DNA of 64,000 bases from contig JAAKBF010000077.1 in NCBI GenBank assembly GCA_012656075.1, positions 62,001 to 126,000 on the forward strand, written 5' to 3'. Position numbers and translations under genes: made by a program. Below the pieces are notes generated by a model. The model saw nothing but the letters and a program-made list of their open reading frames with translations. It had not been told where the DNA came from and made no database searches. Source of the stretch: Phytophthora hibernalis (lineage: Eukaryota; Oomycota; Peronosporomycetes; Peronosporales; Peronosporaceae). This document shows positions 43,101-54,675 of this stretch, piece after piece; within the stretch, counting starts at the first letter, position 1; each line of letters starts with the position of its first letter.

Positions 43101-43935
43101 GAAGATATGATAGCATTCTTCTGGCGGCGGCGCCGAGGAGCCTTCACCGACTTCAAGCTTCGGTCTTGACATCTTGTCGAGACACTTGGCGTGGTGCTCG
43201 TTACCCACTGCCGTCTTCTGGCGTGGTTCTTCGTTACCCACTGCCTTATCTTGTCTTGGTACTCCGCCTAAGGCCTGTACTGGCCCGTGTGGAACTGTGT
43301 TACCCACACTAGAGGTGCTGCTAGCACCTCCGCGCTGGCCACGGTCTCGACCTCTCCGGTCTCACGTGGGCTTGTGCCCTCTCGTAGACGGGCTTCGTCC
43401 TTCGCGGACTTCGTCGATGCCCGTACGGCACAACAACTTGGTGCGCTGGAAGATGCTGGCGTTGCATCTTCCCTCGCGGGTCTGGATTTACCCAAGGCCC
43501 TGGGCTTGCTGCAGGTTCGTTAGCAGCAGAGGCCTCCGCGGTATTCCATCGGCGTCCATTAGAGCCTCGGGTTCGGACAGAGGTGGGAATATTACTCACC
43601 AAGGCTCCGTCAGAAGCCGCAGGCCGGCTAGCTACAATGGCTTTGCCGCGCCAGTCAATCCAGGGCTCATGCTTTTCGAGCCATGGCATGCCCAGGATCA
43701 AGTCATACTTGTCCATGTCAAGAACGAGGAATCGTTCAGTCGAGTCGAAGTCTTCGAACTTGACTCCAAGATCCATAAGGACCTTAGGTACTTCTACCAC
43801 AGATCCGTTGGCAAGTCTGACTGAGACTTGCCCGTTGCCTTTGCTCTCTCGCAGAGCATCGGCGTATTTGTCCCCATTCCGGGCGACCGACTGGCGGCGT
43901 GCAAAGCTCTTGGACGCCCCAGAATCAATCAGAAT
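40150..43935 (-). pseudogene. Ty3 copy 2 pol (protease, RT, RNase H, integrase)
   Basis: The protease has ILIDSGASKSF (about 43930) and YDLILGMPWLEKHEPWIDW. The longest frame (42805-41246, 519 codons) covers RT and RNase H: KDPPSQLPPDRGVWHEIDLV, LVDGYYQILMRQSDIPLTAV, TYFNDIFVHSRAEEGK, CDASDYAIG, YTDHASLRT and LNVLADALSRRPDYELAH. Integrase follows with the HHCC finger, DFVFGLPADARGNTG, GLPETIVSDRDPRFTARFWK and, after a slip, TDGQTERVN, giving a complete D, D, E set. Because RT reads YFND, this copy should not reverse transcribe on its own. Confidence 0.85.
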
Positions 43936-44075
43936 TCTTAAGGGATGATTGTATCCCCGTACACTTGCGTGTACTACAAGCAGCCCTCCGCTGCCCTTCT
44001 TCGCTTCGAGAGTGCATAGACTCTCAGGGGCTAAACCTCCATGGTGCGCGCCACCCGCACACCTCTCATGAAAGC

Positions 44076-45001
44076 TTAGTCTTTCCAGCAGGGCGCCCCG
44101 CCCCTACTGGTTGCCTGCATTCCCCTGGCCTTGGGATCGCGGCCTCTGCCAGCGACCATTGGGACCAGAAGGGCGAGGAGGGAAACGCCTCCTTTGTCCA
44201 CCCGCGGATAGGCACGTTTCATGTGCCCGATCTTGCCGCAGCCGAAGCAGCGTATGTCGTTCTGCTCGGCCAGGCCCAAGTCCATAGGAACAGGACCTCC
44301 GCCAGTTCCTTGGCCGGCACTGCCTACGGCTGTGCCCGTGCATGAAGAGTGCCAAGCAGACACAGGAGTGCGAGCCTGTTTGTGGCTGTACTCCTCTTGA
44401 GAGCGACCTGGACGGTCGCTTCGATGGTGTTGGCCTGCACGCGGAATAATTGTGTGCGTGTGGACCAACTCTCAGACCGTCCATGAACACGGTAACCTTG
44501 ATGTGTTCCGGTAGGGGTTCCCCACCAGAGACGCCGCGAGTACTCGCATCTCCTGGATATACTTGTGCAGCTCACGCTTCCCTTGCTTACAGACGAGGAA
44601 GCGAGAACGCTGGTGATACTCATAGTTCGCCGGTAGAAATGCGGCTCGAAGCTGTTCACACAGCTGGGCCCATGATGTGAAACATCCAGGGTTGTCGCTT
44701 CACGCGTATACGCCCAAGGCTTGGCTCGGACACCGAGATTGGAGAGCGCGAAAACGACTCGAAGTTGCTCGGACGAGAGAAGGGCTGCGTTCATGGCCAG
44801 CTCGACTTCTCGCGTCCAGAAGTGAAGGTTTTCACCTTCCTTCCCGTCATATGACTGAACCTTCAGCCTCAACGGCTTGGGCTGCATCGGCCTTGGCTCC
44901 GAAGGCCGGGCCTGCAGGTTGCCCTGCACATGGGCGATGGGCCCTTGTTCATAAGCGTCGAACGCACTCACGCGTTCGACCTACTCGGCATGTGTTGACA
45001 T
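44076..45001 (-). pseudogene. Ty3 copy 2 gag
   Basis: ATG at 45001 meets the same in-frame TAG six codons on as in copy 1. The open frame then gives SAFDAYEQGPIAHVQGNLQA and the capsid region (LHFWTREVELAMNAALLSSE, FALSNLGVRAKPWAYTREAT). The knuckle reads CFGCGKIGHMKRAY with Tyr in place of the last Cys. Frameshifts near 44690 and 44400 break the frame. Confidence 0.75.
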
Positions 45002-45106
45002 AACCAAGTTCTGCAAGGCATCTCTTCCGAAGATGCCTGCCATCTTCCGGACCGACTCGAACTGCGAACTGCGAGTCGGTCAAGTGAGGAAACTCACTGC
45101 GATCCA

Positions 45107-45505
45107 TGTTGGCTCACTTCTTGAGACCACAGAGGATCAGGTAGTTCAATCTACCCGCGTAGGCGTAAGATTGACTACAAGTGCTACCAAGTGTGACGGG
45201 GATCACACAAGCACCTTGCTTGAGGAAGCGTAGCTTCAAGAGTATACAAACTCTTAGTGAACGGCAGTTCACAAGCTCCTGGTCTGCGGGAGCTGAGTGG
45301 CTAGAATAGCGTAGTTTAAAGACTGAGTGTATTTATAGGTGTACCTTAAATTGACCTGTAATACAATTTCTAAGTAACCTATAGTTTGTCCTATATGTAG
45401 TATGAACTGTTGGCTGTGTTACGTCGGTGACGTGGTCCTGGTGTGCTCCACACTATAAGTGACGTGGAGTCGATGTGTATCCTCTCTTCTGGTAGCCCCG
45501 CTACA
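45107..45505 (-). repeat. 5' LTR of Ty3 copy 2
   Basis: 399 bp from TGTAGCGGGG to GCCAACA on minus, followed by TGGATCGCAGTGAG. Lacks the 22 bp of the U3 hairpin found in copy 1. Confidence 0.6.
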
Positions 45506-46059
45506 GGGAACGTTGGATGCAAGGCGTGGGGTACTTCTGGCGTCGCGCTCGCCAGGTAAACGGACGAGATGGCGCAGCATCGATGTGGGCGGCGATTCGG
45601 TCTGTGGGGGACTGATTTTGAATGGAGAAGGGGAGGTGCCACCCATTTCAGGAGTGATGATCTCAACGAAGACCGATTGAAACAGATGTCAGTGAGGCAG
45701 TCGCCTATCCCCGACTCCCTCTCTCCCTGAGGGAGAGCACCCCACTCTTAATTTTGTATTGGCCGGACTATTTTCGCTGGACCCCAGTGGCCCTTTTATA
45801 AATAATTATTGTGTGCGTAGCCATTCTCCAAGGATAAGGCCTGGGTATTAATACCGGTACATGTAGTATTCGATGTTTGAACGAAGCGAAAAACTGGGGT
45901 TGGTTGGGTTACACAATGTTTGGGTCAAAATGACCAATGTCCTCAACAATTCCGCTATTATCTTGGTAAAGAGTTGCGTGGCTGGGTTATGACAACACAG
46001 GGCGTCCGAAAATACTGCTACGTGTAATAGTACTTGATGGTAATTGCCGCCTCCAACTC
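45506..46059. other. Spacer between Ty3 copy 2 and the acid phosphatase gene
   Basis: No gene recognised. Contains a CCCTCTCTCCCTGAGGGAGAG foldback at about 45716-45736, and the 16-bp word AATACCGGTACATGTA at 45850-45865 that recurs inverted at 61060-61075. Confidence 0.5.
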
Positions 46060-47325
46060 TTAACACGCTTTGCCTTCTAATCCATTAACGGGAATGTACC
46101 AGCAGTGCTTCGTGGTAACACCACCCACCGTCGTGCTGTCTAATTTCTCCGTGAAGGACCACTTGCTGTCCGTCGTGTGATACTGCAGCTTCAGCCAGTC
46201 TTTTGACGCCTCCAACGAGAAGAATCCGTACTCGTCACCAGTGTACGTCCACTTGTTTTTGCATATTGAGTTGCAAATGTCGGAATGCCACTCGCAGACT
46301 CCTTCTGAATGCCACCCCCAGCGCCATTCTCCACGAAATGAATACGCAGTGACGCCGAGTAGTCGTGCTTCTCACCATGAGTGTGTCCATACAGAAAAGC
46401 TTGAATACCAGAGTCTGTCAGGACATCGAACCACTTTGTCATGCCAGACTCAGCGTAGTGATCATACGGACCATAGTGGCTATTCACGATTTTCCATGTA
46501 GCGTTCGACGCCTTGACTTTCTCCGCCAACTGGGAACGCGAATCGTTGCCCCACTCGGCAAACTTGTTGTAACATGCGTTGTACATGGCCGTATCACCGC
46601 CGCAGCAGTAGTTATCACCACGAGCAACGTTGCTACAGCTGCTGTCGTCGCCGTTAGAGTAACCGTAACATTGGCAACAGATAAGTTGGGCACCATGAAC
46701 ATCGGCATCGTTCGTGTCCACGTTGAAGATGTCGAGACTAACGCCTGACTTGGCGTCCTGAATCGTGTGGACGTAAAAATGGTCTTTCATGATCCAACGG
46801 TTGTCGTTAGGCTCGTATACTCCGACTGCCACTTGAATTTATTTTCAATTCCCTGAATCAAGGCCTCGGTACTTTCACATTTGACATTGTTATCTCCACT
46901 GCTGCAAATGTAACTGGCACCACCGTAGTCGTGGTTGCCCAGGACATTCACCCACGGCACGTTCTGGATGTTTGCTCCGTCGTATTTTTCCTCGAACGTC
47001 GTCGTGAAACGGGAATCCCGTCCTTCTTCACTGTTGATCCCCGTCCAGTACGCGTTATCCCCGTGACCGATAATGACATTGGGCTTCACATCCGTGTTAC
47101 CAGCTTGATGTTCATGAGACTGGCCACAATGTCCTCTGCGTTAAGGTCGTAGTTGTTGTAAGTAGTCGAGCGTGAGCAGCAGGAATCTTTCGTCACGGTT
47201 GTGCCCCAGTCACCGATTGCAAAGGCCGACAGTGTGTACTTGGCCGTTGTCGGGTCCGAAGTCACGGACGCCCTCGCAACAGTGCCGAATACCACCGCGT
47301 TGAGAATCACCTTGAACGTCAGCAT
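46060..47325 (-). CDS. Purple acid phosphatase (TRAP/ACP5-like), secreted; three apparent one-base losses
   Basis: ATG at 47325 gives MLTFKVILNAVVFGTVARAS, a plausible signal peptide, then the dinuclear metal-site motifs in family order: AFAIGDWG, IIGHGDNAYWTG, VNVLGNHDYGG, KIVNSHYGPYDHYAESG and FLYGHTHGEKHDY. The C-terminal part has paired cysteines and ends GLEGKAC. These are the ligands of the Fe-metal centre of purple acid phosphatases, which hydrolyse phosphate monoesters outside the cell or in vacuoles. Three frame breaks (about 47105, 46825 and 46300) each need one added base; correcting them gives 422 residues with all motifs, about the family size. No intron was seen. It is divergent from the neighbouring SLC35B1-like gene. 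An upstream in-frame TTG was rejected as a start. Confidence 0.85.
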
Positions 47326-47633
47326 TTCGTTCCGTGTGTCCACTAGATCGCTCTCGTCCGCCAAAATGAAGAATGCAAGTCCGTCCCACCACTAGTACGG
47401 GACAGAGAAATCCCCGCAGGATGGCACCAGCACATTTGACCCTGTATTTCAGGCCAGCATTTTGGCACCTCACTTTTCAAAACACCTTTTTGACTCTAGT
47501 CTGTAGCCATCTGTGGTCCACACATTCCCTTTCTTCAGTGCCATGGTCACTCGAGTGCGAATTGGTCCACGTGGCCTCTTCGAGTCGTGAGCCAGTAGTC
47601 ACCGCGTCATTAGATCGTTTGAGCATTTTGAAC
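47326..47633. promoter_or_regulatory. Shared intergenic region of two divergent genes
   Basis: 308 bp separate the start codons of the phosphatase (-) and transporter (+), so both promoters must lie here or overlap. No clear TATA box was seen. Confidence 0.45.
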
Positions 47634-48691
47634 ATGGGGCGGCAAGTGCTGTACGCGTCGAGTCCTGACGACTCGAGCATCTTCAACCTCGTGGTCTGCA
47701 TCGCCGGCATCTACACGTGCTACCTCAGCTATGGCATCTTTCAGGAGAAAATGTGCGTACCCATCCTGTGTACAAACTTACACATACATGTCCATCACTA
47801 ACTAACTTATATCCATACCAATGACCAGCTTCACGTACCGATCCCCAACCGGAGACAAGTTCACGGCTACGCTCTTCATGCTCTTCGTGCAGTGCGTCAC
47901 CAACTCCCTCGTGGCCTACGCCGCCACGTTCGTGTGGAAGCCCAAACGCGCTCGCATGCCGCTGGCTCCGTTTGCCATGACGTCCGCAGCCTACCTGGGC
48001 GCCATGCTCTGCAGTAATGAGGCTCTCAAGCACGTGAGCTTCCCCACCCAAGCACTAGGCAAGTCGTGCAAGATGATCCCCGTCATGCTCATGGGCGTGC
48101 TCATCCGTCGCAAAAGTACACGCTGCGGGACTACATCTGCGTCGTGGTCATCACCACGGGCATCGCCGTGTTCCAGCTGGGTAAGGCCTCGGCCAAGCAC
48201 GCCGAGCGTGAGAACAGCACGTACGGCCTGCTGCTGCTTTCTCGTCGCTCACGCTGGACGGCATCTCGGGCCCCAAACAGGAGGAGATCGCGCATCAACT
48301 ACGGCCGTCCGTGCACCAGCAGATGCTCAACACAAACATTTGGGCCGTCGTGTACACGGGCATCGGCGCGCTCGTGACGGGCCAGGCGCTCGAGGGCTTC
48401 TTCTTTTGCCTCGAGAACCCGGCCATCCTCAACTCGGTCTTCTACTTCTCCGTGTGCAGCGCTCTGGGCCAGAACTTCATTTATTTCACCATCCAGCAGT
48501 TCTCGGCGCTCACGTGCACCACCATCACAACTACGCGCAAGTTCTTCACCATCCTCTTCTCCGTCGTCTGGTACGGCCACGAGCTCAGCCTCATGTCGTG
48601 GCTCGGAGTCGCTGTCGTGTTTCTTGGGCTCGGCTGGGAGCTCTCCAGCAAGTACCAGAAGTACCAGGCACAGAACGCCAAACTCACCTGA
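47634..48691 (+). CDS. SLC35B1: SLC35B1/HUT1-like ER nucleotide(-sugar) transporter; two apparent one-base losses
   Basis: Exon 1 (47634-47752) reads MGRQVLYASSPDDSSIFNLV and CYLSYGIFQEK. A 76-bp intron (47753-47828, GTGCGT...ACCAG) follows. Exon 2 reads TYRSPTGDKFTATLFMLFVQ, FPTQALGKSCKMIPVMLMGV, DYICVVVITTGIAVF, SLTLDGISGPKQEEIAHQLR, MLNTNIWAVVYTGIGALVTG, ALGQNFIYFTIQQFSALTCT and TITTTRKFFTILFSVVWYGH. The YGIxQEK, TQxLGKSCKxIPVMLxG, LTLDGxxG and TTTRKFFTIL motifs identify SLC35B1 (UDP-galactose transporter HUT1; the human protein exchanges ATP and ADP across the ER membrane). About ten membrane helices are expected. Losses in AAAAG (about 48113) and CTTTC (about 48241) break the frame; with both restored it has 327 residues. 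The end KLT is not a full KKxx signal. Confidence 0.9.
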
Positions 48692-48834
48692 GCTGCTAAA
48701 AGGCAGCGTGCGATACACGATCTCTCATCATAAGAACCTCACAATGCACTCGGCTTCGGTGTTAAATATGATTGCTTCTATCGGTAGCTTGTCTCTATGT
48801 TGTTGTACTGCTAGCCATACACGACTTTGTATGA

Positions 48835-51800
48835 TCACGACGTCTTCATTCCAGGTCGAGGAGTCTGGGCACGTGCATTCAGCGACTGCGTGCGAGCACG
48901 AGTAGGTGTGGCAACTCGCTGACCGCTGCCAGAGCCAGCCGCTTGCAGGTTGGAGCTGCTTGAGGTGGGCGTAGGGGAGGGTTTTGAGGGACGGCGCACA
49001 GTGCCGAGATCCAGATGCATAAGCCCGGTGTTGGTGTTCATCATGTCCAGCAATAGGTTTTTGAGATCTTCACCGAGCACGGTCAAGTCGTACTCGCCAT
49101 CTTCATTTTCCAACCACCGCGTCACTTCCTTGCGAAGTGCCGCGAGTAAATTTGGGTAGTGTTTGGCCGCCATCTTGCGGAAGCGCTCCTCTTCTAGAAG
49201 TCTCAAGGAGTTGCCAAATAAGCGATCCTTCTGGCTAGCGCTCGCCTCAAACTCAGCAATTTTAGTCTTGAACTCGTTGATCTTGTTGAAGAGCTTCATG
49301 ATTTTCTGAAGTGATCGTAATCTGTTTTGCGCGCCGGTGACCACTTTTTCACTTCGTCCACGTCTGTAATTGAATTCCGAAGTCGCTGAAGCTGTTGTTC
49401 ACCAAATGACACTGAATAAATCCAGTGAAACTCATTGAACACTGGATCAAGTCGCGAGAGATACGAATCGTTCGTTGTTAGAGGTGCATCGTGCACAGGC
49501 GAGCCCTTGTTTTCCTCACCACTCTGTACGCTTGACGTGAACAAAGCATACTTCTCTACGATTGCACGGCGTGCTTTGTGCCCTTCATCGTTGCATCCCA
49601 AAAGAAGCTCACCCGCTGCTCCTCTGTGTCGATACCGAAAGCTCCAAAGTCGTCATTCATCGAGTATAACAAGCTGCGGAGACACTTTTCCACAGGCTCG
49701 CTCAATCCATTCAGCATGTCTTTGCCAGCAGCAAGTGTGTGAATAAAGGTCTCCTCACCTTGCAGATCGTGCGGAATTTGGTTCAATGCCAAAGCAATTT
49801 GCTTCTGTTGTGTTCGTGCGTCGTCGTCCGTGGAATCAGTAATAGTAGCATCGTGTGTCAACATCACGGCTTCTTCTCGAGTTCTGTGAAGAAACTCAAG
49901 TGCGTTATTACGGCCTGCGTCGACCTCCTCAAAGCCTCTTTGCACTTTGGCCAGAGCTTCTAATCCTCGTTTGCTGACATCGAGTTGGCCACCGGTTTGA
50001 AGGATCCAAGCCGAAAGCTCCTCAAATATATCACTTCCGCTAGCATCCACCTTCTTGTCTGTAGCGTCTTCTGTTTGGCTGATGCAGTTGATCACAAATA
50101 CAATGTCTACGTGAGTTAGTTGCATCTTCCGGGCGACCGTCCGGATAGCTATCAAAGAGTCCTCCAATTCGGCGATCCGTTTTGTCTTCTCTTTAAGCAA
50201 GACGTTGAGCAGAAGTTCGTCCTGCTGCATGCAACATCTCGAGATTACTTCACACTCTACCTCTTCAAAGTTCTCCAGAAGCTGTTCGAGTGAGGAGCCA
50301 GAATCAGGGTTCTGTTGGAATTCTTTCCACGGGTCTAGAGCTGCGGTTAATGAGCGATTCAAAACTGCATCAATGTTGCCGACATCATCTCGAGGGCCAT
50401 AACGAAAGTCATCACTCGATTTGACTTGAAGCCCGATGGCTAGCTCAGTAACCCTCTCAGTAATTCGAACATGAGAATTGACGCGCTGCCACAATTCCTT
50501 CACCAAACGCTTCTTCAGCGTTAGTAAATACTTCTCCTGTTCGAGCAATGTTTCCCCAGCCATCGAAGAAAGTGACTGAATATCCACGGGATCAGCTACG
50601 TGTAGGATTTTCTCCATTCGACTGATAGCACTGTAGCCGTCATTAATTCGAGTTTGAAGCTTCTCTCGTGCGGCTTCAAGGCCTTCCAACTCCTCGGAGC
50701 ACTTCTTCATCAAGAGTTCATTAACGTCCTGAAACTTGATGGCCTGCTCTTCCTCATTCACCCCTAATTCCCTCCATATCTCTTGGCATCTCTATTAGCA
50801 AGAAGAACACAAGAATCAGTTAATCTAAGCCCTGTAAAAAGCTTACTAGCACAAAAACATACAGTCATTAAGCGAAAGGATTCTTCCTTCATCTCCATGC
50901 TCCTTGCCGACGCCTGAAATTGCTCCAGTTCCCCGCGCATGGTTGCCATTTTGGATTCTTTCTCTGCTAACTGAGCGAGAAGTTCCTTTTCACGGTCTTC
51001 TAGCTCGACAACTTTACTGCTTGGTTCGGAGTGCTCACTGGAACCGACAGCACGATTGAAACTCGTTACCATCTGAAGTGCGCATTGTACATCCTTCCCG
51101 TACTTTGTGTCAAGTCTCTCCACCTTTTCATCCATATCGGCTTTCATCGTTGCCAGATTTTGGTTCGCTACCTTATCGGTCTCTCTCTGCTGAATCATGC
51201 TCTCTTCTTCATCAAATACCATGTAGATCCGCCAGTGAGAGTATATCTCGACGATCAATCTTCTGATAACATCTTTCGCAGCATCTAAAGACTTGATAGA
51301 ATCGAGAATTTCACCCATAGAAGCTCGCTGTCCTTGCTTAGCTCGCATTGCATCACGGAGCTGGGAAATGCTGTCCTCACAGTCCTTCAAATTCTGCTCG
51401 TTGTTTTCCATGAACTCTTGTTCAGTCATTTCACCACGGTGGCAAGTTATGAGCCCACTAGTGATGTTGTGGAATAAGTTTGCTCGTTTTCGGAGTTCTT
51501 TGTTCATGGAGGCCTCAAGAGCTTCCTTGTCAAAGGCAATCTGCAATGCACAACAAGATAATTGCACATACAATACATTTAGCGAACCCAATGGTGGTAA
51601 ATAACAACGAGATATACTCACCCGAAGCTGCTCCTGAATCAGCGACAAAATATGGCGAGATTGCGACGAAGACAGTTCGTCCTTCGTGAATAGTGACGAC
51701 ATGAATGAGATTGCTGCGTCGCCCTCATCAATAAAAGCCGCCATTTCCTTTTCTTCATCCTTTAGGTAGTTTGAAATATTGTCAAGATCGTAAGTCTCAA

Positions 51801-54287
51801 AGCGCACCTGCAACGATATGATGTCACATTAGAGGCTCTGAGCTAGGGGAAAGACGATCAAGCAAGTTGCTTCAAACATTGCAGAGACGATAACGTTACC
51901 TTAATTTCAGTCCTGCGAGTCAAGACGTTCAGCGCATTCGTCGTTGCTTCTTCTGGAATCTCTCTGAGCTGCTTTATTTGTTCTTGCTTGGCAGTCCACT
52001 GATTTTGGCATCGATTAATCTCCATTTTGAGATCATGGCCCAACGCATCTTTTTGACGCTGCATCTCCTCCATCATTATGTCCATCAACTCCAACTTCTC
52101 CACAGCTTCTTCCACATGACGCTCAATAGATCGTCTTTTCTCCGTTTCTTGGTCAAAGGATGACCATGTTTGCATCCTCTCGATCATGTCCGACATCCCG
52201 TTCCGCAATAACTCGTGGCGATGGTACCGAGTCTCCAAGCTTGTGATTTTCGATTTGAAGAATTCCCGCTGGCGCTTTTCCACTTGCTGAATTTCTTGCA
52301 TTTCAAACGCAACATTCATAATGTCCAGTGTGCGGCACAGCTTTCCTAAAGGGTAAGGAGTGACATAGGCTCCGTCCATATCCAGCTTTTGATCTTCCAT
52401 GATGACAACCGAAGATCCACTGTCACTGATGAGATCGAAAACTTCATCTTGAGGATCGACACTCTTAGTTTCGTCTCCGTTGGAGCTTCTTAAAGAACCA
52501 GCACGATCTTCGCTATTTGGCGCCAATTCGTACAGATGGGCCGTGAGGCCATCCAAAAGTCTACGCGTCTCAAACAAACGTTCATCACTAGAAGACTCCA
52601 CAGAAGCAGCTGCAGTCAGCTCCCGATGCGGTTCAAGTATGCTAGCACCTTTGGGTTTACCATACAAAGGTCCGCCAGATTGTCACCATCAGCAGGTCTT
52701 CCTTCGCCCAACCCTCCAACAATTGCTTTGACGAGCTCACGCGATAGGAGCTGGTTGAAAGCCTTCAATTTTACCAGCTCTGCTGCGCGACTATCAATAT
52801 TCTTTACGGCCTTGTTTTGAATGTTCTTGGCTCGGTTGGCGTACTGAAGGGTGTTCAGGGTCTCGTTGGCGTTGGAATCTGCAGGAGATACGCAAGCACT
52901 GCAAGGCCAGGGACAGATTAGAGACATATACCACATAATAAAGTCCATTTATACGTACATAAAGAGCGTGCGGCTGTTTCCACCTAGCGCATCTTGAAGC
53001 AATCGCGTGAGCTTCGACGACCTGTATGGTACATGCACTTGTGATCCCGCCCGACGCTTCTCGCCCCCAAGCGCGTTGATGACGTTGCCGAGAGCAAACA
53101 GGCCAACGTTGATTTGGATGCCCTCTTTCATGCGTTCACCTTCGGCGAGCGTCTTTTTAGCCGTTCACTGCCTGCTAGATCCACAAACGTGAGTTTCGAT
53201 ACAATCACCGCGTCGGATTCTGCAGCCTCAAACTCTCTATCACTAGGCGATTTGGATGGAGTCTTGGCATTTCTCCTCACACTTGGTAATTCCTGGTTGT
53301 TGGCCACAGAGTCGCTCTTCTTCTCCGAAACTCGCTGAACGATCTTGACGGTGTAGACAGCATGCGACCGGCTTGACCGCTCATTCATCTGTGTACTTGC
53401 TGTAATTCGCTGCAGCGATCCCAGACGCATCTGCTCCATAGCCTCTTGTCGATTCGCCACCCGAACCTCTGTCAAGCCTTGCACCCACACTCCGTTCTTC
53501 TTGTTCTCCCGCAATTGCAACGGTTCCGAGCGTCTATGAGCTCTCTGTGCGTCTGGCTGTTCCAGCAGGTCGTGAATATCCTCTCCATAAATCTCCAGAA
53601 ACGACACCGACAGCTGAAAATTGCCGTCGGTCTCATTCAACTTGGCGAACAAGTGGTGCAAAAACCTCGGGATGAGTCCTTCGTCGCTGTCCAGAGCATC
53701 CTCCGCAGCTTCTTCATCACTGCTGCCGTCAGTCGACGGTGACCTCGAAAACAACTTATTAGCCATCATGGACGTCGACGGCATGCTGTTGCCCATCGAG
53801 TGCGTCTTGCCAGAGCCCGTCTGTCCATAAGCGATCACCGTCACATTAAAGCCCTGCAGGAACGACGCCATCCACGGACGCAGCGCCTCGTCATACAGCT
53901 CCGTCTGCTTGGTCGTCTGCGGGAACACGTGATCAAACCTGCGTCAAAGCACAAATATGTTAGTAAACCACCATATTTTAATGAAAATTGTGACATATCC
54001 AACAATTACGTGAATGTTCTCTCCGAGCGCTCGAGAGCGGTCGGCAGCAGCACAATTGAGTTGTCCTGACCCCTAACCTTCTGCACACATGTCGCAGCGT
54101 TGCGTGCCAGCTCCCGAGGCAGAATGGGGCGGATGCGGACGGCGACGGAGACGCTGCCGTCCTTTCTGGGCGTCGTGGGCGTCTCCAGGGGCCGCACGCG
54201 CGCCTCGTCTTGCATGCGCGGGTCGTACAGTGTATCCTCGTCCGAGTCGCAGGACGCAGGACGCAGCGGAGGCTTCAGGCTGCGCAT
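48835..54287 (-). CDS. Kinesin-4-like motor with long coiled-coil tail, six exons; four apparent one-base losses
   Basis: Exons: 54287-54010, 53938-52959, 52898-51900, 51807-51622, 51540-50863, 50791-48835; introns of 60-92 bp are all GT-AG. The chosen ATG (54287) opens MRSLKPPLRPASCDSDEDTL. The motor starts VSVAVRIRPILP, with P-loop AYGQTGSGKTHS (residues 131-138), switch I MNERSSRSHAVYT, switch II LTFVDLAGSER, GLFALGNVINALGGEKRR, VHVPYRSSKLTRLLQDALGG and CVSPADSNANETLNTLQYAN, then NKAVKNID. Motor details (EEGLIPR-like DEGLIPRFLHHLF, NTLQYANRAKNIQNK) fit kinesin-4. Over 1000 residues of interrupted coiled coil follow, ending in a basic Ser/Thr/Arg tail (VATPTRARTQSLNARAQTPR). Slips at about 53155, 52668, 49603 and 49336 are each one lost base. 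The corrected length is 1693 residues. The fourth intron (51621-51541) is open in frame. Confidence 0.85.
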
Positions 54288-54675
54288 GTTGTCGCGATCC
54301 AGGAGTGAAGGTCGGTCCAAGTCGGCAAAAGCCAAAGTGAGTGCGGAACGGTTCAACTTTTCTTTTTCAGCCAATGAAAGAGAAGGAGGGAAAATGGAGA
54401 GACGCGATTGGCGTATTTGAAAGATTTTGAAAGTTGGCGCGAAAGTGTTTTCTCGCCAGTCGTCAGTATGCATGCAACACCGTTGATATGCAATTGATAA
54501 TATGCAATTGATGCAATTTGCTGCAGCTTGCATCTGTCGCACATCATTTACGCCAGTAACGGACTGCGAATGCAGTGACCTCCAACTTCAGGACAGGAAT
54601 ACAAGCTGCAATAAATAGACAAATGCACTTGTCAACGTGTTTGGCAGATTCGGTGTGGCTGGCACAATTGGTTCG
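54288..54675. promoter_or_regulatory. Bidirectional promoter region between two kinesin genes
   Basis: 388 bp separate the two start codons. On the minus side are CATTGGCTG (inverted CCAAT), CGCCAATCGCG and pyrimidine-rich CTCCATTTTCCCTCC, similar to oomycete initiator/flanking elements. The minus frame is open upstream of 54287, so an earlier start is not excluded. Confidence 0.5.

Larger units (their letters stand above)
39291..45505 (-). mobile_element. Ty3/gypsy retrotransposon, copy 2, lacking a 3' LTR
   Basis: The same family as copy 1, in opposite orientation. It starts TGTAGCGGGGCTACCAG at 45505 and runs through LTR, gag, protease, RT, RNase H and the whole integrase to a chromodomain near 39300-39470. 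Nearly identical to copy 1 over the shared part. It keeps the protease DSGAS but shares the RT YFND box. The 5' flank (CAACGTTCCC) differs from that of copy 1. Confidence 0.9.

Noticed and set aside
46060..47325. Calling the acid phosphatase a pseudogene
   Set aside because: All metal-site motifs are intact and the three breaks are single-base losses of the kind seen throughout the contig.
47326..47364. Upstream start for the acid phosphatase (ADESDLVDTRNE)
   Set aside because: The first codon is TTG, and the internal ATG begins a good signal peptide.
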